Assembly: GCA_028699175.1 (NCBI GenBank) | Contig: JAQVVC010000029.1 | Span: 1-10,768 of the forward strand | Source: Bacilli bacterium | GTDB taxonomy: Bacteria > Bacillota_I > Bacilli_A > RF39 > UBA660 | Length of the DNA: 10,768 nucleotides | Direction: 5' to 3' | Shown: positions 1 through 7,098 of the stretch, one piece after another | How positions within the stretch are numbered: position 1 is the stretch's first letter | Layout of the letters: the number at the start of each line of letters is the position of its first letter | Translations under genes and position numbers: made by a program | The notes under the pieces: model-generated | Told to the model about the DNA's origin: nothing | Database searches by the model: none | The model's input: the letters and a program-made list of their open reading frames with translations, nothing else

Positions 1-473
1 GCAGATAAAGGTTCGTCTAATAAAATAATATCTGGTTTAGTAGCAAGAGTTCTGACAAGAGCAACTCGTTGTCTCATACCTCCCGATAAATTATTAGGAT
101 ATGTTTTTAGAAAAGATGATAAACCGAAATTTGATAAAAGTTTTTCAACATATGCAATATTATGAGGGGTTTTATTATGTTTAATATCTAATCCTAAACA
201 GGCATTATCAATAATATTAAGCCAAGGCATTAAAGTATCATTTTGAAGCATATAACTAAAATTATTATTATCTGATATTATTTCTCCTGAACTTTGTTTT
301 TCAATACCAGCTAAGATACTTAATAAAGTACTTTTCCCACAACCAGATGATCCTACTATTCCAATTATTTCATTTTTATAAATATCTAAAGAAATATCTT
401 CAATTGCAGATATTTCTCCATTAATTGTATGATAGTCTTTAGAAAGATTTTTAATTTCAAGTATTTTATTCAT
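1..473 (-). CDS. ABC transporter ATP-binding protein, NitT/TauT type (partial, C-terminus outside window)
   Basis: I translated this from the reverse strand, starting at the ATG at 473-471 and running off the left edge after about 157 residues. It is the nucleotide-binding subunit of an ABC importer, which would power uptake through a permease. Visible motifs are Walker A GSSGCGKST at residues 41-49, Q-loop Gln77, signature LSGGMRQR at 129-136, and Walker B IILLDEP at 149-155. The H-loop lies outside. The LMPW just after the Q-loop is typical of the nitrate/taurine/sulfonate/thiamine-precursor ATPases (SsuB, TauB, ThiZ). Its start overlaps the end of the substrate-binding protein gene by 8 nt (466-473), so translation is probably coupled. 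The permease gene is expected beyond the left edge. The substrate cannot be assigned from sequence alone. Confidence 0.93.
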   Translation of the reverse strand, partial: MNKILEIKNLSKDYHTINGEISAIEDISLDIYKNEIIGIVGSSGCGKSTLLSILAGIEKQSSGEIISDNNNFSYMLQNDTLMPWLNIIDNACLGLDIKHNKTPHNIAYVEKLLSNFGLSSFLKTYPNNLSGGMRQRVALVRTLATKPDIILLDEPLS

Positions 474-1443
474 TAATAATTAAATCTTCAAATGGAACAT
501 AAGACTTTATAAATCCGCTGTCTATCATCATATCTTCTAAATTTTCAAATATATTTTTACTTATCGTAGTAGTATTTAACCATGAATCGGCTTCTTTATA
601 ACGGTCTACAATTTTAATAAGTTCATTTATAGAAGTATCGGGAAATTGCTTGATAATAATTTTAGAAATTATTTCACTACTATTATTTTTAGTAAATTCT
701 AAGCCTCTGTTTAATGCGGTTTTAAAATTATTTATGTCACTAGGATTATTATTTATAAAACTTTTTTTAGCATTAAATGCAGTGTAGGGAACTTCTCCTG
801 AAAGTTTTCCAACGCTTGCAACAACATATCCATAGCCCATATTTTCTATTTTTGTTGCATTAGGTTCAAATAGATTGACAAAATCACCTTCACCACTTAT
901 GAATGCACTAGTTAGGTTTGCGAAATCAACACTCTCATTGATGTTTACGTTTTCAACTTCGGCGTTTTTAACTGCATTCATAAAATTAATAATAGGCATT
1001 CCCCCAGCTCGACCTGCTATTACTTCTTTGCCAGTTAAATCTTCCATAGTAAATTTTTCGATTTTTTCTCTTGATACAATAAACTGCCCATCTCTTTTTG
1101 TTAAACCAGCAAATGTTGCGACATAATCTTTTTTACCTTCATTATAAACATAGATTGTTGCTTCAGGTCCACATAAACCAATTTCTACATCTCCAGATAA
1201 TACAGCAGCAACGACATTATTAGCTCCACTTGTTAGTATTAAATCAATATTTAATCCAACTTCTTCAAAATAGCCATTTTCTATTGCAACATAAAATGGG
1301 GTATAAAATGGACTATGTGTTACTTCTGCTACTTTTAATGTTTTTAATGTATCGTTTTTATCATTTTTATTTAAAAGTATTATTACCAAAGTAGCTATCA
1401 ATGCTATTAAAAGAATCCCTCCATAAATAAATAATCTTTTCAT
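466..1443 (-). CDS. ABC transporter substrate-binding protein, NMT1/THI5-like, membrane-anchored
   Basis: This is the extracytoplasmic solute-binding protein of a NitT/TauT-type importer (325 residues, the usual size). Residues 37-105 have the family pattern: a KVAEVTHSPFYTPFYVA strand, then ENGYFEEVGLNIDL, then LSGDVEIGLCGPEA. This matches NMT1/THI5-like, ThiY and SsuA proteins. The N-terminus has a hydrophobic segment at about residues 5-24 after MKR, but no lipobox cysteine follows; the only Cys is residue 91. It therefore looks like an uncleaved membrane anchor instead of the usual lipoprotein signal. The ATG at 1443 is preceded by AAGGAGG with a 6-nt gap. It is first in its operon, ahead of the ATPase. 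Possible substrates include a thiamine pyrimidine precursor, sulfonates or another small molecule; I cannot choose among them. Confidence 0.88.
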   Translation of the reverse strand: MKRLFIYGGILLIALIATLVIILLNKNDKNDTLKTLKVAEVTHSPFYTPFYVAIENGYFEEVGLNIDLILTSGANNVVAAVLSGDVEIGLCGPEATIYVYNEGKKDYVATFAGLTKRDGQFIVSREKIEKFTMEDLTGKEVIAGRAGGMPIINFMNAVKNAEVENVNINESVDFANLTSAFISGEGDFVNLFEPNATKIENMGYGYVVASVGKLSGEVPYTAFNAKKSFINNNPSDINNFKTALNRGLEFTKNNSSEIISKIIIKQFPDTSINELIKIVDRYKEADSWLNTTTISKNIFENLEDMMIDSGFIKSYVPFEDLIINE

Positions 1444-1467
1444 TAAATTCCTCCTTAATTCATTTTT

Positions 1468-1497
1468 AGTATATGTATCCAGTTTTTTCTTTGTGAA
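1468..1497 (-). promoter_or_regulatory. Probable sigma-A promoter of the ABC importer operon
   Basis: Read on the minus strand, TTCACA (1497-1492) is followed 18 nt later by TATACT (1473-1468), about 25 nt upstream of the gene start. The -10 is good and the -35 is weak. The promoter sits in a 114-nt divergent intergenic region. Confidence 0.5.
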
Positions 1498-1503
1498 TTA
1501 GTG

Positions 1504-1531
1504 TTGATATAATTTTTTTTTTTGTTATAAT
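1504..1531 (+). promoter_or_regulatory. Probable sigma-A promoter of the coiled-coil operon
   Basis: TTGATA at 1504-1509 and a perfect TATAAT at 1526-1531 are separated by 16 nt that contain a long T run. AAGGAGGG at 1543-1550 lies 7 nt before the ATG at 1558. The promoter diverges from that of the ABC importer. Confidence 0.65.
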
Positions 1532-1557
1532 AATAATAGAATAAGGAGGGCTAGACC

Positions 1558-2895
1558 ATGAGCATTTTAATTGAAGAATTAAATAAAAGCCTACAAAAAT
1601 TATTAGATGATATATTAAATCAAAAAAATCAAATTGAATATCTTTTAAATGAAATTAATGAAAAAATAACTGAAAAAGTTGATGAAGCTAAACAGTATAA
1701 AATAGAAGTTGATAATGTTAAAATACAAATAAATATGTTAGAAGATGAAATAAAATCTTTAGAAACTGACTTATTTGATTTGAATGAAAAATTCGGTAAA
1801 AAGAATCATACTGCAATTATAGAAGCTGGTAATATTGAAATTAATGCTAAAATAATTGAAAAACAAAAAATAATAACAAAGCATCGCCAAAAGATATCTG
1901 AATTAACTGAAAAAGCACGCAGTATAAAAGATTTATTAATGAATCTTAAGAAAGATAAAATTTTAAAAGAAGAAAAACTAGATAATTATATAAAAATTTA
2001 TGATTATTATTATGATTCTTTAACAAGAATAATTGAATATTCTAAAAACAACCCTAATAATTTAAATATTAAAGAAAATAATTATGATTATATAAAAAAT
2101 AAATTTAATCGTGAAGAACCAACATCAGAAGTTTTTGAAGAAATTGAATCATTAGATAATGATCTTAATAATAAAAAAGAAAAATTAAAAGAAAAACATA
2201 ATCAAGAAGAATCTTATAATGATAAAGATGAATTTTTAGAAAGATTAAAAAAAGCTTCTTCTGAACTTGATGAATTAGAAAAAACGATTGATTTAAATTA
2301 TTATGATGTTTTTGAGAATGATGAAAATACTAATGCTAGTATAGAAGATAAAATAGAAACAGAACCAATTGAAGAATCAATTGAACTAACACCAGTTGAC
2401 ATTCCAATTGAAGAAATAAAGGAAGAAAAAATATTAGATGATATAACTAAAGGTGATATCAAAGAAATACCTAATATATTTGGAACGATTTCAGAAGAAG
2501 AAATAAAGGGAGAAACTTTAAATATTGAGGATTTTTTTGAAAAATATGGTCTAGATTTTAATAGATTTGATAATAAAAAACAAGAAGACCTTAAAAATGC
2601 TTTTTTTCCTAAAATATTTGAAGAAATAATAAAAGTACTAGTTAATAATAATATTGATTTAAGTAATATTTATAATGCTAGTAATATTTTAATAGATACA
2701 TCTCCAATTGAATTTGGTAAAATTATTAGTAAGCTTTTACTTGCCGGCCAGTCTACAACAAATATTGGCTTTGTTCTTAGTTCATTACCTTCAATAAGCA
2801 GTACTGATTTAAATGATGTTATATCATCTTATGGACCTGATATAAAAAATGCTAATATTACAGACTTGATTAGTAAAGCAAGAAAGGGTGAATAA
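1558..2895 (+). CDS. Uncharacterised coiled-coil protein with acidic linker and helical C-terminal domain
   Basis: I do not recognise this 445-residue protein. It has no signal peptide or membrane segment, so it is probably cytoplasmic. Residues 1 to about 160 are heptad-rich, Lys/Glu/Ile/Leu-dominated coiled coil. A second shorter coiled segment covers about 185-250. Residues 255-325 form a very acidic linker rich in Glu, Ile and Pro. About 326-430 is a compact helical region with repeated hydrophobic patterns, including a unit at 359-394 (KVLVNNNIDLSNI, then SPIEFGKIISKLL). That unit resembles part of the next gene's product. The start is supported by AAGGAGGG 7 nt upstream. The downstream gene starts 1 nt after this stop codon, so the two are almost certainly cotranscribed and may act together. 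A structural or segregation scaffold is possible, but that is speculation. Confidence 0.85.
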   Translation: MSILIEELNKSLQKLLDDILNQKNQIEYLLNEINEKITEKVDEAKQYKIEVDNVKIQINMLEDEIKSLETDLFDLNEKFGKKNHTAIIEAGNIEINAKIIEKQKIITKHRQKISELTEKARSIKDLLMNLKKDKILKEEKLDNYIKIYDYYYDSLTRIIEYSKNNPNNLNIKENNYDYIKNKFNREEPTSEVFEEIESLDNDLNNKKEKLKEKHNQEESYNDKDEFLERLKKASSELDELEKTIDLNYYDVFENDENTNASIEDKIETEPIEESIELTPVDIPIEEIKEEKILDDITKGDIKEIPNIFGTISEEEIKGETLNIEDFFEKYGLDFNRFDNKKQEDLKNAFFPKIFEEIIKVLVNNNIDLSNIYNASNILIDTSPIEFGKIISKLLLAGQSTTNIGFVLSSLPSISSTDLNDVISSYGPDIKNANITDLISKARKGE

Positions 2896-2896
2896 T

Positions 2897-3184
2897 ATGG
2901 ACTATTTATTAGATTTAGGTTTTAATGATAATGAAATCAAAAATCTTAAAAGTAGTTTAGAACCTGAAGTTATAAATATGCTTTTGTTATTTCCTAAAAT
3001 AGTAGCTGTTAATTATCAAATATTAAATGAAATCGGGGTAAAAAATATTAAAGAAGTTTTTAGTGGGCATGTTAAAATGTTCTTAATAAATCCAGATCGT
3101 TTTAAAGCTATATTTGCTAAATATGATCAGGCTGATTTAATAAGATGTATTGAAAAAAATGCTGATATTGTTGATAAATTATAA
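2897..3184 (+). CDS. Uncharacterised small helical protein (95 aa), possibly mTERF-like helical repeat
   Basis: This is a small all-helical protein of unknown function. I chose the ATG at 2897 over the in-frame GTG at 2888, because AAGGG at 2884-2888 is correctly spaced for the ATG and the GTG has no ribosome site. The protein shows two repeating patterns: residues 4-36 (LLDLGFNDNEI, then VINMLLLFPKIV) and residues 41-73 (ILNEIGVKNI, then NPDRFKAIF). The form is 'L..lG...I ... P..f..i', which resembles the helix-turn-helix units of mTERF-type proteins. The second unit aligns with residues 361-390 of the upstream coiled-coil protein, apart from a 3-residue gap. It has no signal peptide or membrane segment. 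The near-abutting arrangement suggests translational coupling. The mTERF comparison is by eye and uncertain. Confidence 0.78.
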   Translation: MDYLLDLGFNDNEIKNLKSSLEPEVINMLLLFPKIVAVNYQILNEIGVKNIKEVFSGHVKMFLINPDRFKAIFAKYDQADLIRCIEKNADIVDKL

Positions 3185-3207
3185 GAGTTTAAATTTACTC
3201 TTTTTTT
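3183..3207 (+). terminator. Rho-independent terminator after the coiled-coil operon
   Basis: AAGAGT (3183-3188) pairs with ACTCTT (3197-3202) around an 8-nt loop and is followed by a T run to 3207. The stem is short (6 bp) and begins within the stop codon of the 95-residue gene. Confidence 0.65.
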
Positions 3208-3239
3208 GTTAAATAGATGTATATAGTTTACACCCTTTA

Positions 3240-3268
3240 TTCATAAACTTTACTAATTATGCTATACT
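3240..3268 (+). promoter_or_regulatory. Extended -10 promoter of the glucosaminidase operon
   Basis: TTCATA at 3240-3245, a 17-nt spacer, and TATACT at 3263-3268 preceded by TGC (3260-3262) give an extended -10. The ribosome site AGGTGAT at 3281-3287 precedes the ATG at 3293 by 5 nt. Confidence 0.65.
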
Positions 3269-3281
3269 ATATTATATAGTA
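3265..3281. repeat. 17-nt odd palindrome overlapping the -10 and transcription start (candidate operator)
   Basis: TACTATATTATATAGTA is a perfect inverted repeat with 8-nt arms around a central T. It overlaps the -10 box of the surface operon and ends where the ribosome site begins. This position suits a repressor operator. The sequence is mostly A and T, so chance is a real possibility. Confidence 0.35.
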
Positions 3282-3292
3282 GGTGATAATTG

Positions 3293-5002
3293 ATGAAAAA
3301 ATATGTAATATTAACTATATTGTTTTTGTCATTTTTTGTTGCTACTAATGTTAATGCTGAAACTGGAAAAGTAAAATCATCTGATGGAATTAATATTAGA
3401 GAGCATCCAAATACTAATTCTACTGTTTTAAAAGCTATTGGAAATAATGTTGTATTTAATATAATTAAAACAAATGCTGGAACGGGTAATGGTTGTTCAG
3501 ATAATTGGTATTATATTTATTATCAAAATAATTACGGATATGTGTGTTCATCTTATGTAACTTTAGTATCCAGTACTGAAACATCTACATCATATGGAAG
3601 ACCTTGGACGACTCCCAAAAAAGCGATAATGGGAGGAGCGGAATTTATTGCTAAAGGTTATATTTCAAAAGGCCAGTTTACTTCTTATTTAAAAAAATTT
3701 AATGTTAATCCAGATTCTTTTAATGCTGTTCACAATCATCAATATATGGCTAATTTAAGAGCTCCAACTGCTGAAGCAAAAAGAAATTATAATTCTTTAG
3801 CTGAAGCAGGATTATTAAATCAAGTGTATAATTTTGTTATTCCGGAATTTATAAATATGCCATTAGATACATATAATTCAAGTATGTGGAATACTGATAG
3901 ACAAACGGCTGGTAATCAAGATGAAAGTTTTGAAAATTCCATTTCTACTTTTAGTGAAGATTATAAACCATATTTAAGATATTTACATACTAAGTATCCT
4001 TTGTGGACTTTTACGCCTTTAAAAACAGGACTTGACTTTAATGAAAGTGTTCAAAGGCAAAAACCTATTTGCAGTATCGAAAAAACCAGTGGATTTTGTG
4101 ATCCTAATGGATATGATACAGAAGCAGGTTGGTGCATAGCTACTGATGATGCGGTTAAGTTTTTTCTTGATCCAAGAAATTTCTTGAGTGAAAAGTATAT
4201 TTTTATGTTTGAAAATTTATCTTACTCTGAACTTTATACAGAAGCAGTAGTTCAGAATGTTATAAATGGGACTTTTATGCAAGAACTTTCAATATTGGAT
4301 AACCAAAGATATGATAGTATTTTTGTTGAAGCGGGACGTACTGCTAATGTGTCACCACTTTATTTAGCTTCATTTGCTATTCAAGAAGTGGGGTCTTCCA
4401 CTACTCCTACTTTTACAACAAGTGGAGAACAATTTGAATATGAAGGATACACTTATTCAGGTTTATACAATTTCTTTAATATCGGAGCTTATAGTAGTGA
4501 ATCAAATCCTGCCAAAGCTGGTTTAGTATATGCTAATGGTGGAGCCGGCTATAATAATGGTTATATATCCGATCCAAGTAGTGCTAACTTTTTAGAAATA
4601 TTAAAGGTAAATAGAATAAATAATTATATAAAAGGATATGCACTAGGCACTAATATTCAAACTATAAAAAATTTAATCGGCAATAATGCTACAATTATTG
4701 TTAAAAATAGTCAAGATAATATAAAAAGTAATAATGAACTTATTGCAACCGGTAACAAAATAATAATATCTAATGGAACTACATCTGCAACATATAGTTA
4801 TGTAACAAGAGGAGATCTTAATGGTGATGGTGAAGTAAATTCAGCTGATTTATTAAGAATCAGACAACATTTATTAGGTATTAATAAATTAACAGGGCCT
4901 TATTTAACAAGTGCATTACTTGCAAGTGGAACGGAAGTTAATTCGGCAGACCTTTTAAAAATAAGGCAACATTTATTAGGAATTATAAATATAGAACAGT
5001 AG
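3293..5002 (+). CDS. Secreted SH3b - glucosaminidase-like (GH73-type) wall hydrolase with C-terminal dockerin
   Basis: A probable secreted peptidoglycan N-acetylglucosaminidase of 569 residues. The ATG at 3293 is preferred to the adjacent TTG at 3290 because AGGTGAT is well placed for it. Residues 1-22 are a signal peptide, with likely cleavage after VNA. Residues 24-92 are a bacterial SH3 domain (INIREHP, NWYYIYY, YGYVCSSYV), which usually binds the cell wall. After a linker of unknown role, about 225-500 resembles the LytB/LytD-type glucosaminidases. It has DPRNFLSEKYIFMFENLSY, then FAIQEVG with Glu365 as the likely catalytic acid, then YNFFNIGAY. The C-terminus is a type I dockerin pair. 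The first repeat, D508-x-N510-x-D512 with D519, is a complete calcium loop. The second, about 542-563, has lost the DxNxD ligands. It is first in an operon with the membrane-anchored protein 7 nt downstream. The dockerin implies non-covalent attachment to a surface partner. Confidence 0.88.
   Translation: MKKYVILTILFLSFFVATNVNAETGKVKSSDGINIREHPNTNSTVLKAIGNNVVFNIIKTNAGTGNGCSDNWYYIYYQNNYGYVCSSYVTLVSSTETSTSYGRPWTTPKKAIMGGAEFIAKGYISKGQFTSYLKKFNVNPDSFNAVHNHQYMANLRAPTAEAKRNYNSLAEAGLLNQVYNFVIPEFINMPLDTYNSSMWNTDRQTAGNQDESFENSISTFSEDYKPYLRYLHTKYPLWTFTPLKTGLDFNESVQRQKPICSIEKTSGFCDPNGYDTEAGWCIATDDAVKFFLDPRNFLSEKYIFMFENLSYSELYTEAVVQNVINGTFMQELSILDNQRYDSIFVEAGRTANVSPLYLASFAIQEVGSSTTPTFTTSGEQFEYEGYTYSGLYNFFNIGAYSSESNPAKAGLVYANGGAGYNNGYISDPSSANFLEILKVNRINNYIKGYALGTNIQTIKNLIGNNATIIVKNSQDNIKSNNELIATGNKIIISNGTTSATYSYVTRGDLNGDGEVNSADLLRIRQHLLGINKLTGPYLTSALLASGTEVNSADLLKIRQHLLGIINIEQ
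4832..4980 (+). repeat. Tandem dockerin repeat within the glucosaminidase gene
   Basis: Two 47-nt copies, at 4832-4878 and 4934-4980 (102 nt apart), match at 38 of 47 positions. They encode EVNSADLL-R/K-IRQHLLG twice. Eight codons differ but only one changes the amino acid (Arg to Lys), so the protein sequence of the helix is under strong selection. Confidence 0.85.
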
Positions 5003-5009
5003 GGATAAA

Positions 5010-6278
5010 ATGAAAAAAATAAAATATTTAATACTAGGAATTTTTACCTTTATTATTTCAACCAATATAGTATTTGCGGCTGGAACAGCAAGTTTATCAA
5101 CAAATGTAAGTACAATTGAAAACGGTAGTAAAGTAAAAGCAACTTTGTCTTTAAGAGGTGTTGCGGCTTGGAATGTAACTATTCACAGTAGTGGTTCAAC
5201 AAGTGGATGCACAGAAAAATTTGTTGGTGATAGTGGAACTGCTCAAAACGTAAATAAAACATTTACGGTTACTTGCCCAGCAACATCAACGGGAATAATA
5301 AACTTTTCAGTAAGTGGTGACATAACGAGTGCTAATGGTGAAAACGTTAAAATAAGTGGCAGTAAAAGTGTTAAAGTAGTAACTCCACGTCAAAAATCAT
5401 CAAATAATAAATTAAAAAGCTTATCAATAACGGGCTTTGAAATTACACCAGCTTTTAATGTAGATACGAAAGAATATCAACTTCTAGTACCATCGACAAC
5501 AGAAAAAATTACAATCAACGCTGCTAAAGAAGATAGGTATGCAAGTATAGAAGGAATAGGAGAAAAAGAAGTTCATGAAGGAGCAAACTTTTTTGAAGTA
5601 ATTGTAACTAGTGAAACTGGAGTTAGTAATATTTATACAATCACTGTTACAGTTGAAGATTTAAATCCCATTGAAGTAACAATAGGTAAAGAAAAATTTA
5701 CTGTTGTTAAAGAAGCTAGAAATTTAGTGAAACCAGATTTATTTGATGAAACGACCATTAAAATAAATGATATTGATGTACCAGCTTTTGTAAATGAAGT
5801 TTCTAAATATATTTTAGTAGGTTTAAAAGATAGTAATAGTCAAATAGAATTATATATTTATAAAGGGGATAAATATATAAAATATAAAGAATTTAATAGC
5901 GGTAAAGTAAGTGTCATTTTTTTAGAAGATATAAAAAAACCAAAATATTTTGAAAAAACATCTTTAACTTTAGATGATGAAAAGATAGTTGCTTACAAAC
6001 ATAACGATTTGGTTTTAGTTTATGCTACTAATATAGCTACTGGAAAAACTAATTATTATAGTTATGATGATGAAGAAAAAACCCTTCAAATATTTGATAT
6101 AAATGATTATAGTAATTTAGTTTCTAAAACTGAGAATTCAAAAATTATAATCGTAATATTATCTATTTTATTAATAATTTCAATTATTATAAGTACTTTA
6201 TTATATTTTGATATTAAAAAAACAAGTAAAATCAAAATAAAAGAAGGTTATAAAAAAAATAAACCAAGTAAAAAATAA
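5010..6278 (+). CDS. Type I membrane surface protein: Ig/cohesin-like domain plus cadherin-like beta-sandwich
   Basis: A 422-residue exported protein held in the membrane by its C-terminus. Residues 1-23 are a signal peptide (likely cleavage VFA/AGT). Residues 24-125 form a Ser/Thr/Gly-rich beta domain that looks Ig- or cohesin-like, with Cys67 and Cys89 able to form a disulfide. Residues 133-217 match the cadherin-like beta-sandwich family (PF12733) by eye: LKSLSITG, ITPAFNVDTKEY, then a G-N-F..VIVTSETG..NIYTITV end. Residues 220-370 are a third region I cannot name, beginning KEKFTVVKEARNL. Residues 379-400 are a transmembrane helix, followed by a Lys-rich cytoplasmic tail. The gene starts 7 nt after the dockerin-glucosaminidase gene, with a weak GGGA ribosome site overlapping that stop. 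It may therefore depend on translation of its partner. It may anchor or control the hydrolase; this is inference. Confidence 0.85.
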   Translation: MKKIKYLILGIFTFIISTNIVFAAGTASLSTNVSTIENGSKVKATLSLRGVAAWNVTIHSSGSTSGCTEKFVGDSGTAQNVNKTFTVTCPATSTGIINFSVSGDITSANGENVKISGSKSVKVVTPRQKSSNNKLKSLSITGFEITPAFNVDTKEYQLLVPSTTEKITINAAKEDRYASIEGIGEKEVHEGANFFEVIVTSETGVSNIYTITVTVEDLNPIEVTIGKEKFTVVKEARNLVKPDLFDETTIKINDIDVPAFVNEVSKYILVGLKDSNSQIELYIYKGDKYIKYKEFNSGKVSVIFLEDIKKPKYFEKTSLTLDDEKIVAYKHNDLVLVYATNIATGKTNYYSYDDEEKTLQIFDINDYSNLVSKTENSKIIIVILSILLIISIIISTLLYFDIKKTSKIKIKEGYKKNKPSKK

Positions 6279-6293
6279 TCTACTTGGTTTTTT
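6261..6293 (+). terminator. Strong Rho-independent terminator embedded in the 3' end of the surface-protein gene
   Basis: AAACCAAGTA (6261-6270) pairs perfectly with TACTTGGTTT (6281-6290) around a 10-nt loop and runs into a T tract. The left arm is coding (Lys-Pro-Ser-Lys) and the stop codon lies in the loop. Confidence 0.85.
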
Positions 6294-6294
6294 C

Positions 6295-6323
6295 TTGAAA
6301 ATATATCCAATAAAAGTTATAAT
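6295..6323 (+). promoter_or_regulatory. Sigma-A promoter of recX operon
   Basis: TTGAAA at 6295-6300, exactly 17 nt, then a perfect TATAAT at 6318-6323. It begins immediately after the T tract of the preceding terminator. Confidence 0.75.
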
Positions 6324-6346
6324 TAAGTACAGAAAGAAGTGTTTTA

Positions 6347-7096
6347 GTGATAATAACCGGATATAAAAAAGTTAAAAATAATAAGTATGAATTAACACTA
6401 AATAATCACACTTCAATCATTTTATATGAAGAAACTATTATAAAATATAATTTATTAATAAATAAAAATATATCTCAAACTGAATTAGATTTAATAATTA
6501 AAGAAAATAATAAATTAGATGCGTATTATATAGCTATTAATTATTTAAATAAAAAAATGAGAAGTGAATTTGAAGTTAAAAAACATTTACAAAATAAAAA
6601 TTATAATAAAATAATAATTGATAATACAACTGCTATATTAAAAAAACAAGGATATATAAATGATGATAAATATATAGATTGTTATATAAATGATCAATTT
6701 AGTTTAACAAATAATGGCCCTGAAAAAATAAAATATAATTTATTGAAATTAGGAATAGATGAATCTAAAATACATATCAATAAAGATTTTAGTTTAAAAA
6801 TAAAAAAAATCATTGATAAAAAAGTCGCTTTAAACAATAAATTAAGTACTAAATCTTTAATAATAAACATATCTCATTATTTAATAAACTTAGGATATAA
6901 AATTGAAATGTTTCAAGATTATTTAGAAAATATAAAAACTAATGATGAAAAATATATTAAAATCGAGTATCAAAAATTATATAACAAATATAAAAATAGG
7001 CATGATCAAAATCATTTAATTTTATTGATAAAAGATCAATTATATAAAAAAGGCTATGATTTAGATTTAATAAATAAAATAATAGAAAAGGAGTAA
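6347..7096 (+). CDS. recX: Regulatory protein RecX
   Basis: RecX modulates RecA filaments in homologous recombination and the SOS response. The 249-residue length fits the longer Firmicutes members. The N-terminus (IITGYKKVKNNKYELTL) is a family-like beta segment. The hallmark first repeat lies at about residues 58-106: AINYLNKKMRSEFEVKKHL, then ILKKQGYINDDKYID. Further three-helix repeats follow at about 122-150 (GPEKIKYNLLKLGI) and 208-248 (KLYNKYKNR, then LYKKGYDLDLINKII). The start is GTG at 6347, supported by the conserved N-terminus and a weak AGAAG ribosome site about 7 nt upstream. No better in-frame start is evident. No SOS (LexA) box was seen in the promoter. The gene is followed 2 nt later by a small membrane-protein gene with its own good ribosome site. 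The sequence is extremely Lys/Asn/Ile-rich, in line with low GC. Confidence 0.9.
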   Translation: MIITGYKKVKNNKYELTLNNHTSIILYEETIIKYNLLINKNISQTELDLIIKENNKLDAYYIAINYLNKKMRSEFEVKKHLQNKNYNKIIIDNTTAILKKQGYINDDKYIDCYINDQFSLTNNGPEKIKYNLLKLGIDESKIHINKDFSLKIKKIIDKKVALNNKLSTKSLIINISHYLINLGYKIEMFQDYLENIKTNDEKYIKIEYQKLYNKYKNRHDQNHLILLIKDQLYKKGYDLDLINKIIEKE

Positions 7097-7098
7097 AA

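Noticed and set aside
875..1126. Plus-strand open frame of 83 codons
   Set aside because: It lies wholly within the substrate-binding protein gene on the other strand, has no ribosome site and resembles no family; it is an antisense shadow.
2888..2896. GTG start at 2888 for the 95-aa gene
   Set aside because: No ribosome site at a workable distance, while the ATG at 2897 has AAGGG well placed.
3290..3292. TTG start just before the glucosaminidase ATG
   Set aside because: The adjacent ATG at 3293 gives a standard MKK signal peptide and correct ribosome-site spacing.
3185..3292. Possible riboswitch or small RNA between the coiled-coil operon and the glucosaminidase gene
   Set aside because: The promoter is only about 25 nt from the start codon, so the leader is too short for a riboswitch; only the palindrome stands out.
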